DNA of 64,000 nucleotides from NCBI GenBank assembly GCA_052061695.1, contig JBPZEY010000008.1. The stretch is one strand, 5' to 3'. The translations under genes and the position numbers were made by a program. This document shows, piece after piece, positions 42,147 to 50,282 of this stretch. Position 1 is the stretch's first letter, and each line of letters starts with the position of its first letter. The notes below the pieces were generated by a model that was given only the letters and a program-made list of their open reading frames with translations, made no database searches and was not told where the DNA came from. Source of the stretch: Alkalicoccus luteus (GTDB taxonomy: Bacteria > Bacillota > Bacilli > Bacillales > Salisediminibacteriaceae).

Positions 42147-42620
42147 ATGCAACGACTACGTACGGCTGCCGTGATCACGGCAGCTGCTTTTTTAGGTGGA
42201 TGTGGAAGCGATGAACCGATGGAAGTCTGGGAGCCGGACGAATCAGAGACGGAGACCGTGCTGACGATCATGTCGGATACGTGGGTCGGCGTGTCATTTG
42301 AGTCAGAGCCCGGGCGTATGGTGATGGCGGAGATGGAGCACTATACATATGGTGAATTGGAGGAAGAAACGAGCGGAGGCGTAGGAGTGGAGCTGGAAGG
42401 AGAAGAAGGCTTTGCATTTGGATCGGTGCGCGATGAGGAGGATGCGCTCTTATTTGATGTCGGTATCCGCTCAGATGGGACTACTGGATCGGCGCGCCCG
42501 AGAGTTGAAAAAGATGCTCTACACGAAGATAGTTTCGGCCTCATTTCGATAAGAGAAGAAGATTTTCATGAGCCTTCGCTTGAAGACGGCGTGTATGTGA
42601 TGGCGTGGGTGTACGGCTAA
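42147..42620 (+). CDS. Predicted lipoprotein, acidic, unknown function
   Basis: A 157-residue protein with a lipoprotein signal ending in LGGC (Cys19), so anchored on the outer membrane face. The mature part is strongly acidic, with Glu-rich stretches and a probable beta-rich body (TVLTIMSDTWVGVSFESEP, DGVYVMAWVYG). I recognise no family. The GGGGAGG ribosome site is good. A hairpin with a T run (42675-42710) follows. One of several acidic lipoproteins between 42 and 51 kb. Confidence 0.7.
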   Translation: MQRLRTAAVITAAAFLGGCGSDEPMEVWEPDESETETVLTIMSDTWVGVSFESEPGRMVMAEMEHYTYGELEEETSGGVGVELEGEEGFAFGSVRDEEDALLFDVGIRSDGTTGSARPRVEKDALHEDSFGLISIREEDFHEPSLEDGVYVMAWVYG

Positions 42621-42671
42621 GAAGACGGCTCGCATGCAGTCGAATCCAGCCTGCTCACAGGTGTCGCTGAT

Positions 42672-42712
42672 AACCCGGATATGCTGGATGACTATCCGGC
42701 GGCTTTTTTACT
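42672..42712 (+). terminator. Terminator after the lipoprotein gene
   Basis: CCGGATA and TATCCGG pair around a loop, followed by CGGCTTTTTTA. It sits before the promoter of the sensor kinase gene, which has a TATACT-like -10 box near 42747. Confidence 0.65.
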
Positions 42713-42773
42713 GAAGCTCTCTTATGAATAACTGACTGATGCGGTATACTGGCATCAGAAGGGGGAGCGGACC

Positions 42774-44426
42774 GTGGGAAACCTGACGAGGCATGACATG
42801 AAAAAGTATATCAGCCGGCCGCCGCAGCGGATCAGTCTGCTGGCGAAGCTGACGATTATGACGGCGGTGCTGATCACGGGCACGCTGCTAGTGCTGGGCC
42901 TGTTTTTTTACCAGCTGCTCGGTGATTCGCTCGAGGAGCAGATGGGCGAGCGGGCATTGAGCATGTCGAGAACGGTTTCGGAAATTCCGGAGCTGCAAGA
43001 GGAGATGGGCAGTGACAGTCCATCGGCAGAAGCGGTACAGGCGCTCATTTCGCCCTTGCACGAAGCATCGGAGGCGGAGTTTATCGTCGTCGGAGACACG
43101 GAGGAAATCCGCTATTCACACCCGAATCCGGATCGGCTCGGGGAGCGCATGGTCGGGGAAGACAATGAGCGGGCGCTGGCGCTTGGGGAGTCGTACATAT
43201 CACAGGCGGAAGGATCGCTCGGCCCCTCGATCCGCGGCAAGACGCCGCTTATATCAGACGGGGAAATTGTCGGTGTCGTATCGGTCGGGTTTCTCATGGA
43301 TGACGTGCGCTCCGTCGTCGGGCCGTACCGGAACGAGCTGCTATTGACGCTGGCATTGATCACGGCGTTCGGGGCAGGAGGGGCGTGGCTTCTGTCGCGC
43401 TACATTAAACGGCGCCTGTTTCAGCTGGAGCCGGAGGAAATTTCCTACCTGCTGCTGCAGAAGGAAACGATGCTGCAGTCGGCGTATGAAGGTATTATCG
43501 CCGTCAACCGCGAAGGAAAAATTACGCTCATGAATCGGGCCGCGCAAAAGCTCGTGAAGGGCGAGGAGGAAGCTTCCGCCTGGATTGGGCGTCCGATTCA
43601 GGAGGTGCTGCCGCTCTCCAGGCTCCCGGAAGTGCTCGAGACGGGGGTTGCCCAATATGATGAAGAAATGGCGTTCGGGGCGAACGTCGTCCTCGTCAAC
43701 CGGGTCCCGATGTATGATGGGGATAAGCTGATCGGCGCGGTGTCAACGTTTCGAAACAAAACGGAAATTGAGAAGCTGTCCAATGAGCTTGCGCGCGTGC
43801 GTGAATATGCTGAAGGGCTGCGTGCTCAGACGCATGAGTTTTCCAACAAGCTGCACACGATTTCCGGACTCCTGCAGCTGGAAGAGATCGAAAAGGCAAA
43901 GCGTTACATTAAAGAAGAGAGTGTGAATCAGAAAAACTGGATCCGCCGCTTAATTCATAACGTGAAAGACCCGATGCTAAGTGCGATTCTGCTCGGGAAG
44001 CTGAACCTGGCGCATGAAAACGGGGTGAAGCTGGAAATTGATGAATCGAGCCATCTGGCAGAGGAGCTTCCGGAAAATGTGCGGCAGGCACTCATCACCG
44101 CTGTCGGCAACATCATCGATAACGCGATTGAAGCGATGCAGGAGCTGCCGCGCGGCGAGAGGCTGATCGAGGTTTATTTCAGCGATGCCGGGCAGGATGT
44201 GCTCATTGAAGTGGAAGACGTCGGACCAGGCATTCCTGAAACGATGGAGCAGTCGCTGTTTGAGCAGGGTGTTTCCAGTAAATCCGGCGAAGGACGCGGC
44301 TTCGGCCTGGCGTTATCGAAGGCGCAGGTGGAGGCATGCGGAGGCACCATTTTTGCCGAAAACACCGACGAGGGGACGTGCTTTGTCGTGACGATTCCGA
44401 AACAGAGGAGGAAGCTGCATGGCTGA
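42774..44426 (+). CDS. Sensor histidine kinase, CitA/DcuS family
   Basis: A 550-residue membrane kinase that senses an external di- or tricarboxylate. Layout: helix 1 (about 21-48), an extracellular Cache/PAS sensor domain (about 50-185), helix 2 (about 188-208), a cytoplasmic PAS domain (about 225-330), a dimerisation helix with the phospho-acceptor His354 in QTHEFSNKLHTISGLLQ, and an ATPase domain with GNIIDNAIEAM and GPGIPE-like and GRGFGLALSK motifs. These are typical of the citrate/fumarate sensor family. The start is GTG 42774 with GGGGGAG upstream; ATG 42798 is an alternative. It overlaps the response regulator by 8 bases and lies upstream of a citrate transporter gene. Confidence 0.92.
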   Translation: MGNLTRHDMKKYISRPPQRISLLAKLTIMTAVLITGTLLVLGLFFYQLLGDSLEEQMGERALSMSRTVSEIPELQEEMGSDSPSAEAVQALISPLHEASEAEFIVVGDTEEIRYSHPNPDRLGERMVGEDNERALALGESYISQAEGSLGPSIRGKTPLISDGEIVGVVSVGFLMDDVRSVVGPYRNELLLTLALITAFGAGGAWLLSRYIKRRLFQLEPEEISYLLLQKETMLQSAYEGIIAVNREGKITLMNRAAQKLVKGEEEASAWIGRPIQEVLPLSRLPEVLETGVAQYDEEMAFGANVVLVNRVPMYDGDKLIGAVSTFRNKTEIEKLSNELARVREYAEGLRAQTHEFSNKLHTISGLLQLEEIEKAKRYIKEESVNQKNWIRRLIHNVKDPMLSAILLGKLNLAHENGVKLEIDESSHLAEELPENVRQALITAVGNIIDNAIEAMQELPRGERLIEVYFSDAGQDVLIEVEDVGPGIPETMEQSLFEQGVSSKSGEGRGFGLALSKAQVEACGGTIFAENTDEGTCFVVTIPKQRRKLHG

Positions 44427-45096
44427 ACCACTGAAGGTCATGATCGTAGAAGATGATTTCCGGGTAGCGGAAATCACGCAGGCGTACGTGGATAAGCTGG
44501 CCGGCTTTTTTACGGCCGCCCAGGCAAAGACAGCGGCTGAAGCCGAGCAGGCGGCTGACGCAGTAAAGCCGGATATCATTCTGCTCGACATGTTTATTCC
44601 GGACACGCGCGGGCTGCAGCTGTTTCATTCGCTGCAGCAGAAGCTTCCGGACGCAGCGCTGCTTGTGGTGACAGCCGCGAAGGAGCAGGATATCGTCAGG
44701 CGCGCGCTTCTTGGGGGAGCAATCGACTACATGATAAAGCCGGTCGAATTCAACCGGCTTGAAAGCGGTCTGAAGCGTGCGTCGCACTGGCTGCATGTGC
44801 TGAACGCTTCGGATGAGATGCCGCAGCAGGACATTGACCAGCTGCTCCACCTCGCCGATCAGACCAGTGCGAAGGACGAGCTGCCGAAAGGGATTGACCG
44901 GATCACGCTGGAGCAGATTTTGGAGCTGCTCGCGAGCGATCGCGGCGTTACAGCGGTTGAAGCCGGAGAAGCCATCGGTGCTAGCCGGTCGACAGCACGC
45001 CGTTATTTAGAATATCTCGTCACCGAAGGAAATGCGGAGGCTATCTTAAAATACGGAGACGTCGGCCGTCCGGAGCGACGCTACGTCCGTTCGTGA
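44419..45096 (+). CDS. Response regulator, CitB/DcuR family
   Basis: A 225-residue regulator. The receiver domain has the acidic pair Glu11-Asp12-Asp13, phospho-acceptor Asp57 in ILLDMFIPDTRG and the conserved Lys in DYMIKPVEF. The C-terminal domain holds an HTH (VTAVEAGEAIGASRSTARRYLEYL), as in the CitB/DcuR/DpiA group. Phosphorylated protein should activate the transporter gene 134 bases downstream. It overlaps the kinase gene by 8 bases. Confidence 0.92.
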   Translation: MAEPLKVMIVEDDFRVAEITQAYVDKLAGFFTAAQAKTAAEAEQAADAVKPDIILLDMFIPDTRGLQLFHSLQQKLPDAALLVVTAAKEQDIVRRALLGGAIDYMIKPVEFNRLESGLKRASHWLHVLNASDEMPQQDIDQLLHLADQTSAKDELPKGIDRITLEQILELLASDRGVTAVEAGEAIGASRSTARRYLEYLVTEGNAEAILKYGDVGRPERRYVRS

Positions 45097-45151
45097 ACAA
45101 AATGAACAAAATAACATAAACGACGAATATACGGTTTATGTTCGTTATATT
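45094..45151 (+). promoter_or_regulatory. Putative response-regulator sites and promoter of the citrate transporter
   Basis: Direct repeats TGAACAAAA-TGAACAAAA are followed by an inverted repeat AACATAAAC (45113-45121) and GTTTATGTT (45134-45142). A TATATT-like -10 box lies near 45147 without a clear -35 box, which fits a promoter needing an activator. Confidence 0.5.
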
Positions 45152-45158
45152 TTCTTTC

Positions 45159-45226
45159 AAAACCCCTCCTGATACGCTTAGTGCAATCAAATCGTAAGCG
45201 TTTTCAATTAAGACAGGAGGGGTTTT
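45159..45226 (+). promoter_or_regulatory. Leader hairpin covering the citM ribosome site, with cre in the loop
   Basis: AAAACCCCTCCTG (45159-45171) is an exact complement of CAGGAGGGGTTTT (45214-45226), which contains the AGGAGGGG ribosome site just before the ATG at 45230. The 42-base loop holds a cre site (45193-45206, 13 of 14 positions). If transcription starts before 45159, the pairing would hide the ribosome site. Confidence 0.6.
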
Positions 45227-45229
45227 CCT

Positions 45230-46555
45230 ATGCTCAGTATTATCGGTATTTTGACGATTGGTGTTATTGTCGCCCTGTTGATCAGCGGCCGCATCACACC
45301 GATTGTCGGGCTCGTACTCGTTCCCGTGATTGGCGCCCTGCTTACCGGCTTCTCGGTAGAAGCGATCGGCGGCTTCTTTAACGAAGGGATCGACTCCGTC
45401 ATCAGCGTCGTCATTATGTTCATCTTTGCGATTCTCTTTTTCGGCATCATGCAGGACACCGGGTTGTTTGACCCATTCATCAACCGTGTAATCTCGCTTA
45501 CTCGCGGAAGTGTCGTCGCGGTTGCTGTTGGTACGGTGGCGATCGGAGCGGTGACGCATCTGGATGGATCCGGTGCATCGACGTTTTTGATCACGATTCC
45601 CGCGCTGCTGCCGATTTACTTGAAGCTCGGCATGAGCCCTTACCTGCTTTTGCTGCTCGTCGGTCTCAGCGCGAGTATCATGAACATGGTGCCGTGGGCC
45701 GGACCTATCGGCCGGGCCGGTGCTGTACTGGGCGTGGATCCGACGGAGCTGTGGCGTCCGCTCATCCCGGTGCAGATCAGTGCGATGGTTCTGCTCATCG
45801 GTCTTGCTGTCTTCCTCGGTCTGCGTGAGAAAAAGCGTATTGCCAAGCGCGGTCATGACGCAGCGGATCAGGTGTCAGAGGAAGTGGCAGCAACGCTTGA
45901 TACCGCAGATGACGAGTGGAAGGACGAAAAAGACGATTTGCGCCGTCCGAAGCTGATCTGGCTGAACGCGCTCATTGCGATCGCCGTTGTCGTGACGCTC
46001 GTCTGGGGCATCATCCCGTCTGGATTCGTGTTCATGATTGCCCTCAGTATTGCGCTGCCGCTCAACTACCCGAAGGTGGACCAGCAGATGGACCGGATCA
46101 AAACACATGCGCCAAACGCGTTGATGATGGGTTCCATCATTCTCGCAGCCGGTTCCTTCCTCGGTATTATGAACGGAACAGGTATGCTGGATGCGATTGC
46201 CGTTGATATGGTCGCAATCCTGCCGGCCTTTATCGTGCCGTACCTGCACGTGATCATGGGGGTATTCGGTGTCCCGTTTGACCTGATTTTAAGTACAGAT
46301 GCCTATTACTTTGCGCTTCTCCCGGTTGTGGAGCAGATTGTGAGTGCGAACGGCATCGACTCGATTACGGCTGCCTACACGATGATTATCGGCAACATCA
46401 TCGGCACGTTCGTCAGTCCGTTCTCCCCGGCGCTCTGGCTTGCGCTCGGACTTGCCGGCCTCGAAATGGGCAAGCACATTCGCTACTCGTTCTTCTGGGT
46501 ATGGGGCTTCAGCATCGTCCTAATGGGAGTTGCGTTTTTGCTCGGTGTTATTTAA
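45230..46555 (+). CDS. CitMHS-family citrate transporter
   Basis: A 441-residue polytopic membrane protein (about 12 helices) of the CitM/CitH family, which brings in citrate complexed with a divalent metal and coupled to protons. Family segments include GRITPIVGLVLVPVIGAL, FGIMQDTGLFDPFINRVI, THLDGSGASTFLITIPALLP, MVPWAGPIGRAGAVLG and GVPFDLILSTDAYYFALLPV. A hydrophilic loop of about 45 acidic and basic residues sits near the middle. It is controlled by the upstream two-component system and probably by CcpA. The metal preference (Mg type or Ca type) cannot be read here. Confidence 0.93.
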   Translation: MLSIIGILTIGVIVALLISGRITPIVGLVLVPVIGALLTGFSVEAIGGFFNEGIDSVISVVIMFIFAILFFGIMQDTGLFDPFINRVISLTRGSVVAVAVGTVAIGAVTHLDGSGASTFLITIPALLPIYLKLGMSPYLLLLLVGLSASIMNMVPWAGPIGRAGAVLGVDPTELWRPLIPVQISAMVLLIGLAVFLGLREKKRIAKRGHDAADQVSEEVAATLDTADDEWKDEKDDLRRPKLIWLNALIAIAVVVTLVWGIIPSGFVFMIALSIALPLNYPKVDQQMDRIKTHAPNALMMGSIILAAGSFLGIMNGTGMLDAIAVDMVAILPAFIVPYLHVIMGVFGVPFDLILSTDAYYFALLPVVEQIVSANGIDSITAAYTMIIGNIIGTFVSPFSPALWLALGLAGLEMGKHIRYSFFWVWGFSIVLMGVAFLLGVI

Positions 46556-46562
46556 TCAAAAC

Positions 46563-46604
46563 AGACCTCAGGGTGACGAAATAAGTCACTCTGAGGTCTT
46601 TCTT
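46563..46604. terminator. Bidirectional terminator after the citrate transporter
   Basis: A 15-bp stem AGACCTCAGGGTGAC (46563-46577) with GTCACTCTGAGGTCT (46585-46599), one mismatch, followed by TTCTTT. It serves convergent genes. Confidence 0.85.
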
Positions 46605-46614
46605 TATGCAGCGA

Positions 46615-47274
46615 TCAATTAATGTTGTCATACGACTCCATCTGCTCGTTGAAGACGAATTCCACCATAGTAAAGTCGTATCCCCAGTCTTTAAAGGCGC
46701 GTTCGAGCTGGGTTGCTTCTACTTCCGTTGTGATGGAAAGATTTTTCAGTGTGTTGTAGGCTGCCTGCTGCTCCCCGATCACAAATTCCTGCATGCTGTA
46801 ATCATCAGCCCAGTCGGCTTCTGCCTGTTTGCGGATTTCCGCTTCCACGTCTGAGGATGAAAGAGCGGCGATCACGTTCGTGTAGCTGCCGCTTTCGGTC
46901 TCTTCCTCTGCAGGTTCATCGGCTGTTTCTTCCGGTTCGCTTTGCCCGGACTCGGGCTCCGCCTCGGCCTGAGCCAGCTTTAATTCCAGGCTGCTGTGGT
47001 TATCCTCAAGCGTTTCGTAGTCGGTTTCCAGCTCCTGATATGCGTCCTGAAGCTCCTCCAAATCCGCTTCTAACGCCGCATAGGCGTCTTTTAATTCCTC
47101 GTGATCGGCAAGCAGATCGGGATTGGACAAGTCGCTCAGCAGCTGTTCGAGCTCGTCATTTTCCACGTGTAACGCTTCAATTGCTGCTTCCTGTTCGGCG
47201 GCTTGCTCCTCTGCTTCCGCATTGGAACAGGCTGCAAGGAGGCAAATCGCAGAGAGTAGTACGGCTTTTTTCAT
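46615..47274 (-). CDS. Coiled-coil lipoprotein, paralogue 1
   Basis: A 219-residue lipoprotein with a signal ending in LAAC (Cys16). Residues about 20-110 form a Glu/Leu-rich coiled coil (ELEQLLSDLSNPDLLADHEEL and similar), followed by a Glu/Ser/Pro linker. A C-terminal module of about 80 residues has two related repeats, WADDYSMQEFVIGEQQAAY and WGYDFTMVEFVFNEQMESY. I do not know a named family for this module, though W-x-D-Y-x-M repeats of this kind occur in other Firmicutes proteins. It is the tandem paralogue of the next gene. The function is unknown; a surface tether is possible. Confidence 0.72.
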   Translation of the reverse strand: MKKAVLLSAICLLAACSNAEAEEQAAEQEAAIEALHVENDELEQLLSDLSNPDLLADHEELKDAYAALEADLEELQDAYQELETDYETLEDNHSSLELKLAQAEAEPESGQSEPEETADEPAEEETESGSYTNVIAALSSSDVEAEIRKQAEADWADDYSMQEFVIGEQQAAYNTLKNLSITTEVEATQLERAFKDWGYDFTMVEFVFNEQMESYDNIN

Positions 47275-47388
47275 GGTTTCCTCCGGCGTGAACGTTTTTC
47301 TTTTTCATCATAGCCGAGGGTAGCGCAACATACAAGCATTTTTGGGTATATTATCCTGGTCATAAAGGATAATTTCGCGTGGGATCGG

Positions 47389-48201
47389 TTAATTGATGTT
47401 TTCGTGAGACTTCATCTGTTCTTCAAACACGAATTCCACCATGATAAAATCGTAGCCCCAGTCCCGATAGGCGCGGTCGAGCTGTGTCGCCTCCACTTCC
47501 GTTGAGATCGTCAGGTTTTTAAGCTTGTTGTAGGCAGCTGTTTGTTCATCAATCACAAATTCCTGCATGATAAAATCGTCCGGCCAGTCGGCTTCTGCTT
47601 TATTACGGATTTCGCTTTCAACCTCAGATGCAGAGAGACCGGCGATGACATTGTCGAGAGAGCCGCTGCTCGTCCCGGACTCGCTTTCTTCGCTGGAGTC
47701 AGAGGTGCTTGCAGCGGGTTCCTCCGAATCAGCGGCGCTCTCAACAGCTTCTGCCTCCGCTGTCAGGCGGCTGTTCTCAGACGTCAGCGTCTCGACTTCG
47801 TCTTCTAAGGCAGACAGGTTATCCTTGAGCGTTTCTTTCTCGGAAGCAAGCGACGCGGCTTCTTCTTCCAATGAGGCAGCGGTGTCCGCAAGTTCGTCAT
47901 AGGTTTCCTCCAACTCGCTCATTTCCTCCTGCAGCTCAGCGAGTTCTTCCTCCAGTTCAGTGCTGCTGGCTGCTTCCGCTTCGCTCAGCTCTTTTTTCAG
48001 TTCACTGATCTCGTCCCGGCGCTCTCGTCCGCGGTTTCGCTCACGTTCCAAATCGGTCTCCAGCTTGTCCACCTGCTCTTCCAGCCCGCTGATCTCCTCC
48101 TCTGCCTGAAGCGCCTCTGCCTGTCCATCCGCCTCCTCACTCGTATCGCTGCACCCGGCGGCAACCAGCATCATCGCGGCTAACCAGACTGCCCGTTTCA
48201 T
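47389..48201 (-). CDS. Coiled-coil lipoprotein, paralogue 2
   Basis: A 270-residue paralogue of the gene just downstream on the same strand. The signal ends in AAGC (Cys17). A longer coiled coil (about residues 30-150, repeated Glu-Leu and Leu-Glu-Glu heptads) precedes a Ser/Glu linker and the same C-terminal double repeat (WPDDFIMQEFVIDEQTAAY, WGYDFIMVEFVFEEQMKSH). The C-terminal 80 residues are nearly identical in the two proteins while the coiled coils differ in length. This suggests a recent duplication with a freely varying stalk. The gap between the genes is 114 bases, so each may have its own promoter. Confidence 0.72.
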   Translation of the reverse strand: MKRAVWLAAMMLVAAGCSDTSEEADGQAEALQAEEEISGLEEQVDKLETDLERERNRGRERRDEISELKKELSEAEAASSTELEEELAELQEEMSELEETYDELADTAASLEEEAASLASEKETLKDNLSALEDEVETLTSENSRLTAEAEAVESAADSEEPAASTSDSSEESESGTSSGSLDNVIAGLSASEVESEIRNKAEADWPDDFIMQEFVIDEQTAAYNKLKNLTISTEVEATQLDRAYRDWGYDFIMVEFVFEEQMKSHENIN

Positions 48202-48356
48202 GGGTCTATCCCCTTTCTATTTCTCTGTTAGCTTTAGTGTAAGGGAAATGCAGGCAAGCTGCCATAATTATTCTGATTTTTCTGTAAATTTAGTGAGCAG
48301 GAACTTTTTCCCTCTTTTATCGTAACAAGTAGCAGAGAATTCGGAGGGGATGCGTC

Positions 48357-49109
48357 ATGAAAAAGGGATGGGCTGCGGCGTTGCTGCTTCTGCTTACAGC
48401 TTGTGGGGAGGAAGAGCAGGACGTGATTACAGGATATAATTTAGGAAGCCATGTACTTGAACACGGGAAGATTACGGTATTTGTAGAAGATAACAAATTC
48501 GGAACGGAGCTCCCTCCGCATGTCACGAGCATGACGGCGGAAATGGAGGAATACGAAGTAGAAGCATACACAGTCGTGTATGATGACGACACGGAGATCA
48601 TTGACAGCGAATCAGGAGAACGTATAGAGAATCCTCCAAATCTGTTCACACCGGTCTCCCAGCAAATACGTGTTGTTCCAGAGGCGGGGTTCAAGCCGAC
48701 AATCTCGACGAACCGGGAAAATCACGTACTTCATTACCGAGCGCTGCTGCCGGCAGTCAGAGCGCAGCAGATCGAGCTGGAGCCGCTCAGTCTGGAAAAC
48801 ATTCATGCGTATGTAGATGAAACGGCGTGGGACCATTTTACAGATGGATTTGTGCTGGCTCTTTTAGAGGACGGCACGCAGGAAGCGATTGATTTTGCCA
48901 CACGCCAGCAGGCCTATCACGAGGAGCTGAGAGAAATCAGCGGGGGCAGAGATCGCTGGTCGATTGGAAGCTTCGGAGAATCCTATGCGGATGCGATGAG
49001 CGGCGGAGAAGTCGAATTCCCTTCCTATTTCATTTATCAGGAAGGCGAGGAGCCGGTAAAAAAGAAGTCCATCGATGAGGTAATGGAATATGTAGAAGGC
49101 GTTTCCTGA
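48357..49109 (+). CDS. Predicted lipoprotein, unknown function
   Basis: A 250-residue protein with a lipoprotein signal ending in LTAC (Cys16). The mature part is acidic and mixed alpha/beta with no family I recognise. Segments such as GKITVFVEDNKFGTELPPHV and IDEVMEYVEGVS give no clear hit by eye. Ribosome site GGAGGGG is good. It is divergent from the coiled-coil lipoproteins and lies 89 bases upstream of the YusW-like gene. Confidence 0.65.
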   Translation: MKKGWAAALLLLLTACGEEEQDVITGYNLGSHVLEHGKITVFVEDNKFGTELPPHVTSMTAEMEEYEVEAYTVVYDDDTEIIDSESGERIENPPNLFTPVSQQIRVVPEAGFKPTISTNRENHVLHYRALLPAVRAQQIELEPLSLENIHAYVDETAWDHFTDGFVLALLEDGTQEAIDFATRQQAYHEELREISGGRDRWSIGSFGESYADAMSGGEVEFPSYFIYQEGEEPVKKKSIDEVMEYVEGVS

Positions 49110-49198
49110 ATTCTCATCAAATTCTAATGAACGTTTCACGATCCTCTCATACAGGCGGGGTAAGCTATACCTGTAATGAACAAACGAGAGGATGAGAT

Positions 49199-50107
49199 AT
49201 GATGAAAAAAATAATGACAGGACTTACAGCGGTGGCACTGCTGACAGCATGCGGACAGATGGAGAGTGTGGAGCCGGATAATGGCGGGACAACCGCTTCT
49301 GAGCAAAATGTAGAAACCGAGATGAGTACAGAAAACGAGGACGATCAGGCTGCTGATGAGGAACCTGCGGCAAACAATGAAACAGCGGAAGAAGCGCATG
49401 AAAATGAGACGGCGGACGAATCCGCCGAAGAGGCCAACACAGAAGAAGAGGAGGCCGCGGCATACGAGGCAGAGGTGGATGAATTTGATCTGGACTTGGA
49501 ATGGAAAAACGGCGATGAGTGGGAGTACGACTACCGAGCTGACCGCGATAACGAAACAGATATCGAACGGGACGGGGACGAATCGGTCCGGGGAGAAGCC
49601 GCAGCACAGGAAATAGAAGAATTGCTAGCAGCCGTTGACATTCACAAGGACCGCTCCATTGAAGAGATGCGTGATGATATCCTCGCTCACATCGATATGC
49701 CGCTCGAGGAGCTTGATGATATCGAAATTGAAATGAAGCTTGCTTCCGGAGAAGAGCTGCAGGTGGATCAGGAAAATATCGCCGGTACAGAGCCGGGAGC
49801 GGTGCGGGAGCTGGACATAGATATCGATTTTACAAACGGTGAGGACTTGGAATACGACTATGAAGCGGACGATCCGGAGGCGGAAATAGAACGACGTGAC
49901 GGAACAGAAGTGGAAGGACGTGAAGCTCTTGAGGAGATCGAATCTTTGCTTGGCGCGATTCAACTGCAGACGAACCGTCCGATTCGTGATATGAAAGACG
50001 AGCTGGTCACCGAGCTGGACCTGGATGAATCAGAAATCGAAAAAATAGAAGTAGAAGTAAAATGGGAATCTGGAGAAGAAATGAAGTGGAAGCATAAAAC
50101 ATCCTGA
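49199..50107 (+). CDS. Lipoprotein with two tandem YusW-like domains
   Basis: A 302-residue lipoprotein; the signal ends in LTAC (Cys19). A very acidic Asn/Glu/Ala linker covers about residues 25-95. Two copies of a domain of about 95 residues follow, each with the pattern D-L-x-x-E/D-x-x-N-G-D/E-x-x-E-Y-D-Y, then GxExxxEIExLL and a final IEIExKxxSGEE-like strand. This resembles the YusW-like lipoprotein domain of Bacillus. YusW proteins are not characterised in function. Single-domain members are usual, so the duplication is notable. A strong terminator follows. Confidence 0.75.
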   Translation: MMKKIMTGLTAVALLTACGQMESVEPDNGGTTASEQNVETEMSTENEDDQAADEEPAANNETAEEAHENETADESAEEANTEEEEAAAYEAEVDEFDLDLEWKNGDEWEYDYRADRDNETDIERDGDESVRGEAAAQEIEELLAAVDIHKDRSIEEMRDDILAHIDMPLEELDDIEIEMKLASGEELQVDQENIAGTEPGAVRELDIDIDFTNGEDLEYDYEADDPEAEIERRDGTEVEGREALEEIESLLGAIQLQTNRPIRDMKDELVTELDLDESEIEKIEVEVKWESGEEMKWKHKTS

Positions 50108-50120
50108 CTTTATCATCATA

Positions 50121-50168
50121 AGCAGAACGGCTTCGAAGCAATACAGAACCGTTCTGCTTTTTTTTTGA
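50121..50168 (+). terminator. Terminator after the YusW-like gene
   Basis: A perfect 10-bp stem (AGCAGAACGG, 50121-50130, with 50149-50158) is followed by eight or more T. Confidence 0.88.
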
Positions 50169-50178
50169 AGCAAACAGC

Positions 50179-50239
50179 TTTACTTTTCACAAAGAGCAGG
50201 ATAAGATGGTCTCAACAATAAAAGTTTCCTTAGGGAAAC
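50179..50239 (+). promoter_or_regulatory. Promoter with MntR-like box before the metal-binding lipoprotein
   Basis: TTTACT (50179-50184) and TAAGAT (50202-50207) are 17 bases apart. Downstream, GTTTCCTTAGGGAAAC (50224-50239) closely resembles the MntR operator of B. subtilis. Manganese-dependent repression is the likely control. Confidence 0.6.
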
Positions 50240-50282
50240 ATCGTGGCTGTACATAAACTTTTATCTGAATGAGGGATGACGA

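Noticed and set aside
45041..45856. Leftward 271-codon frame opposite the citrate transporter
   Set aside because: Composition (Asp, Arg, Gln and His rich) is typical of an antisense shadow of a membrane protein gene; the forward frame is a clear CitMHS transporter.
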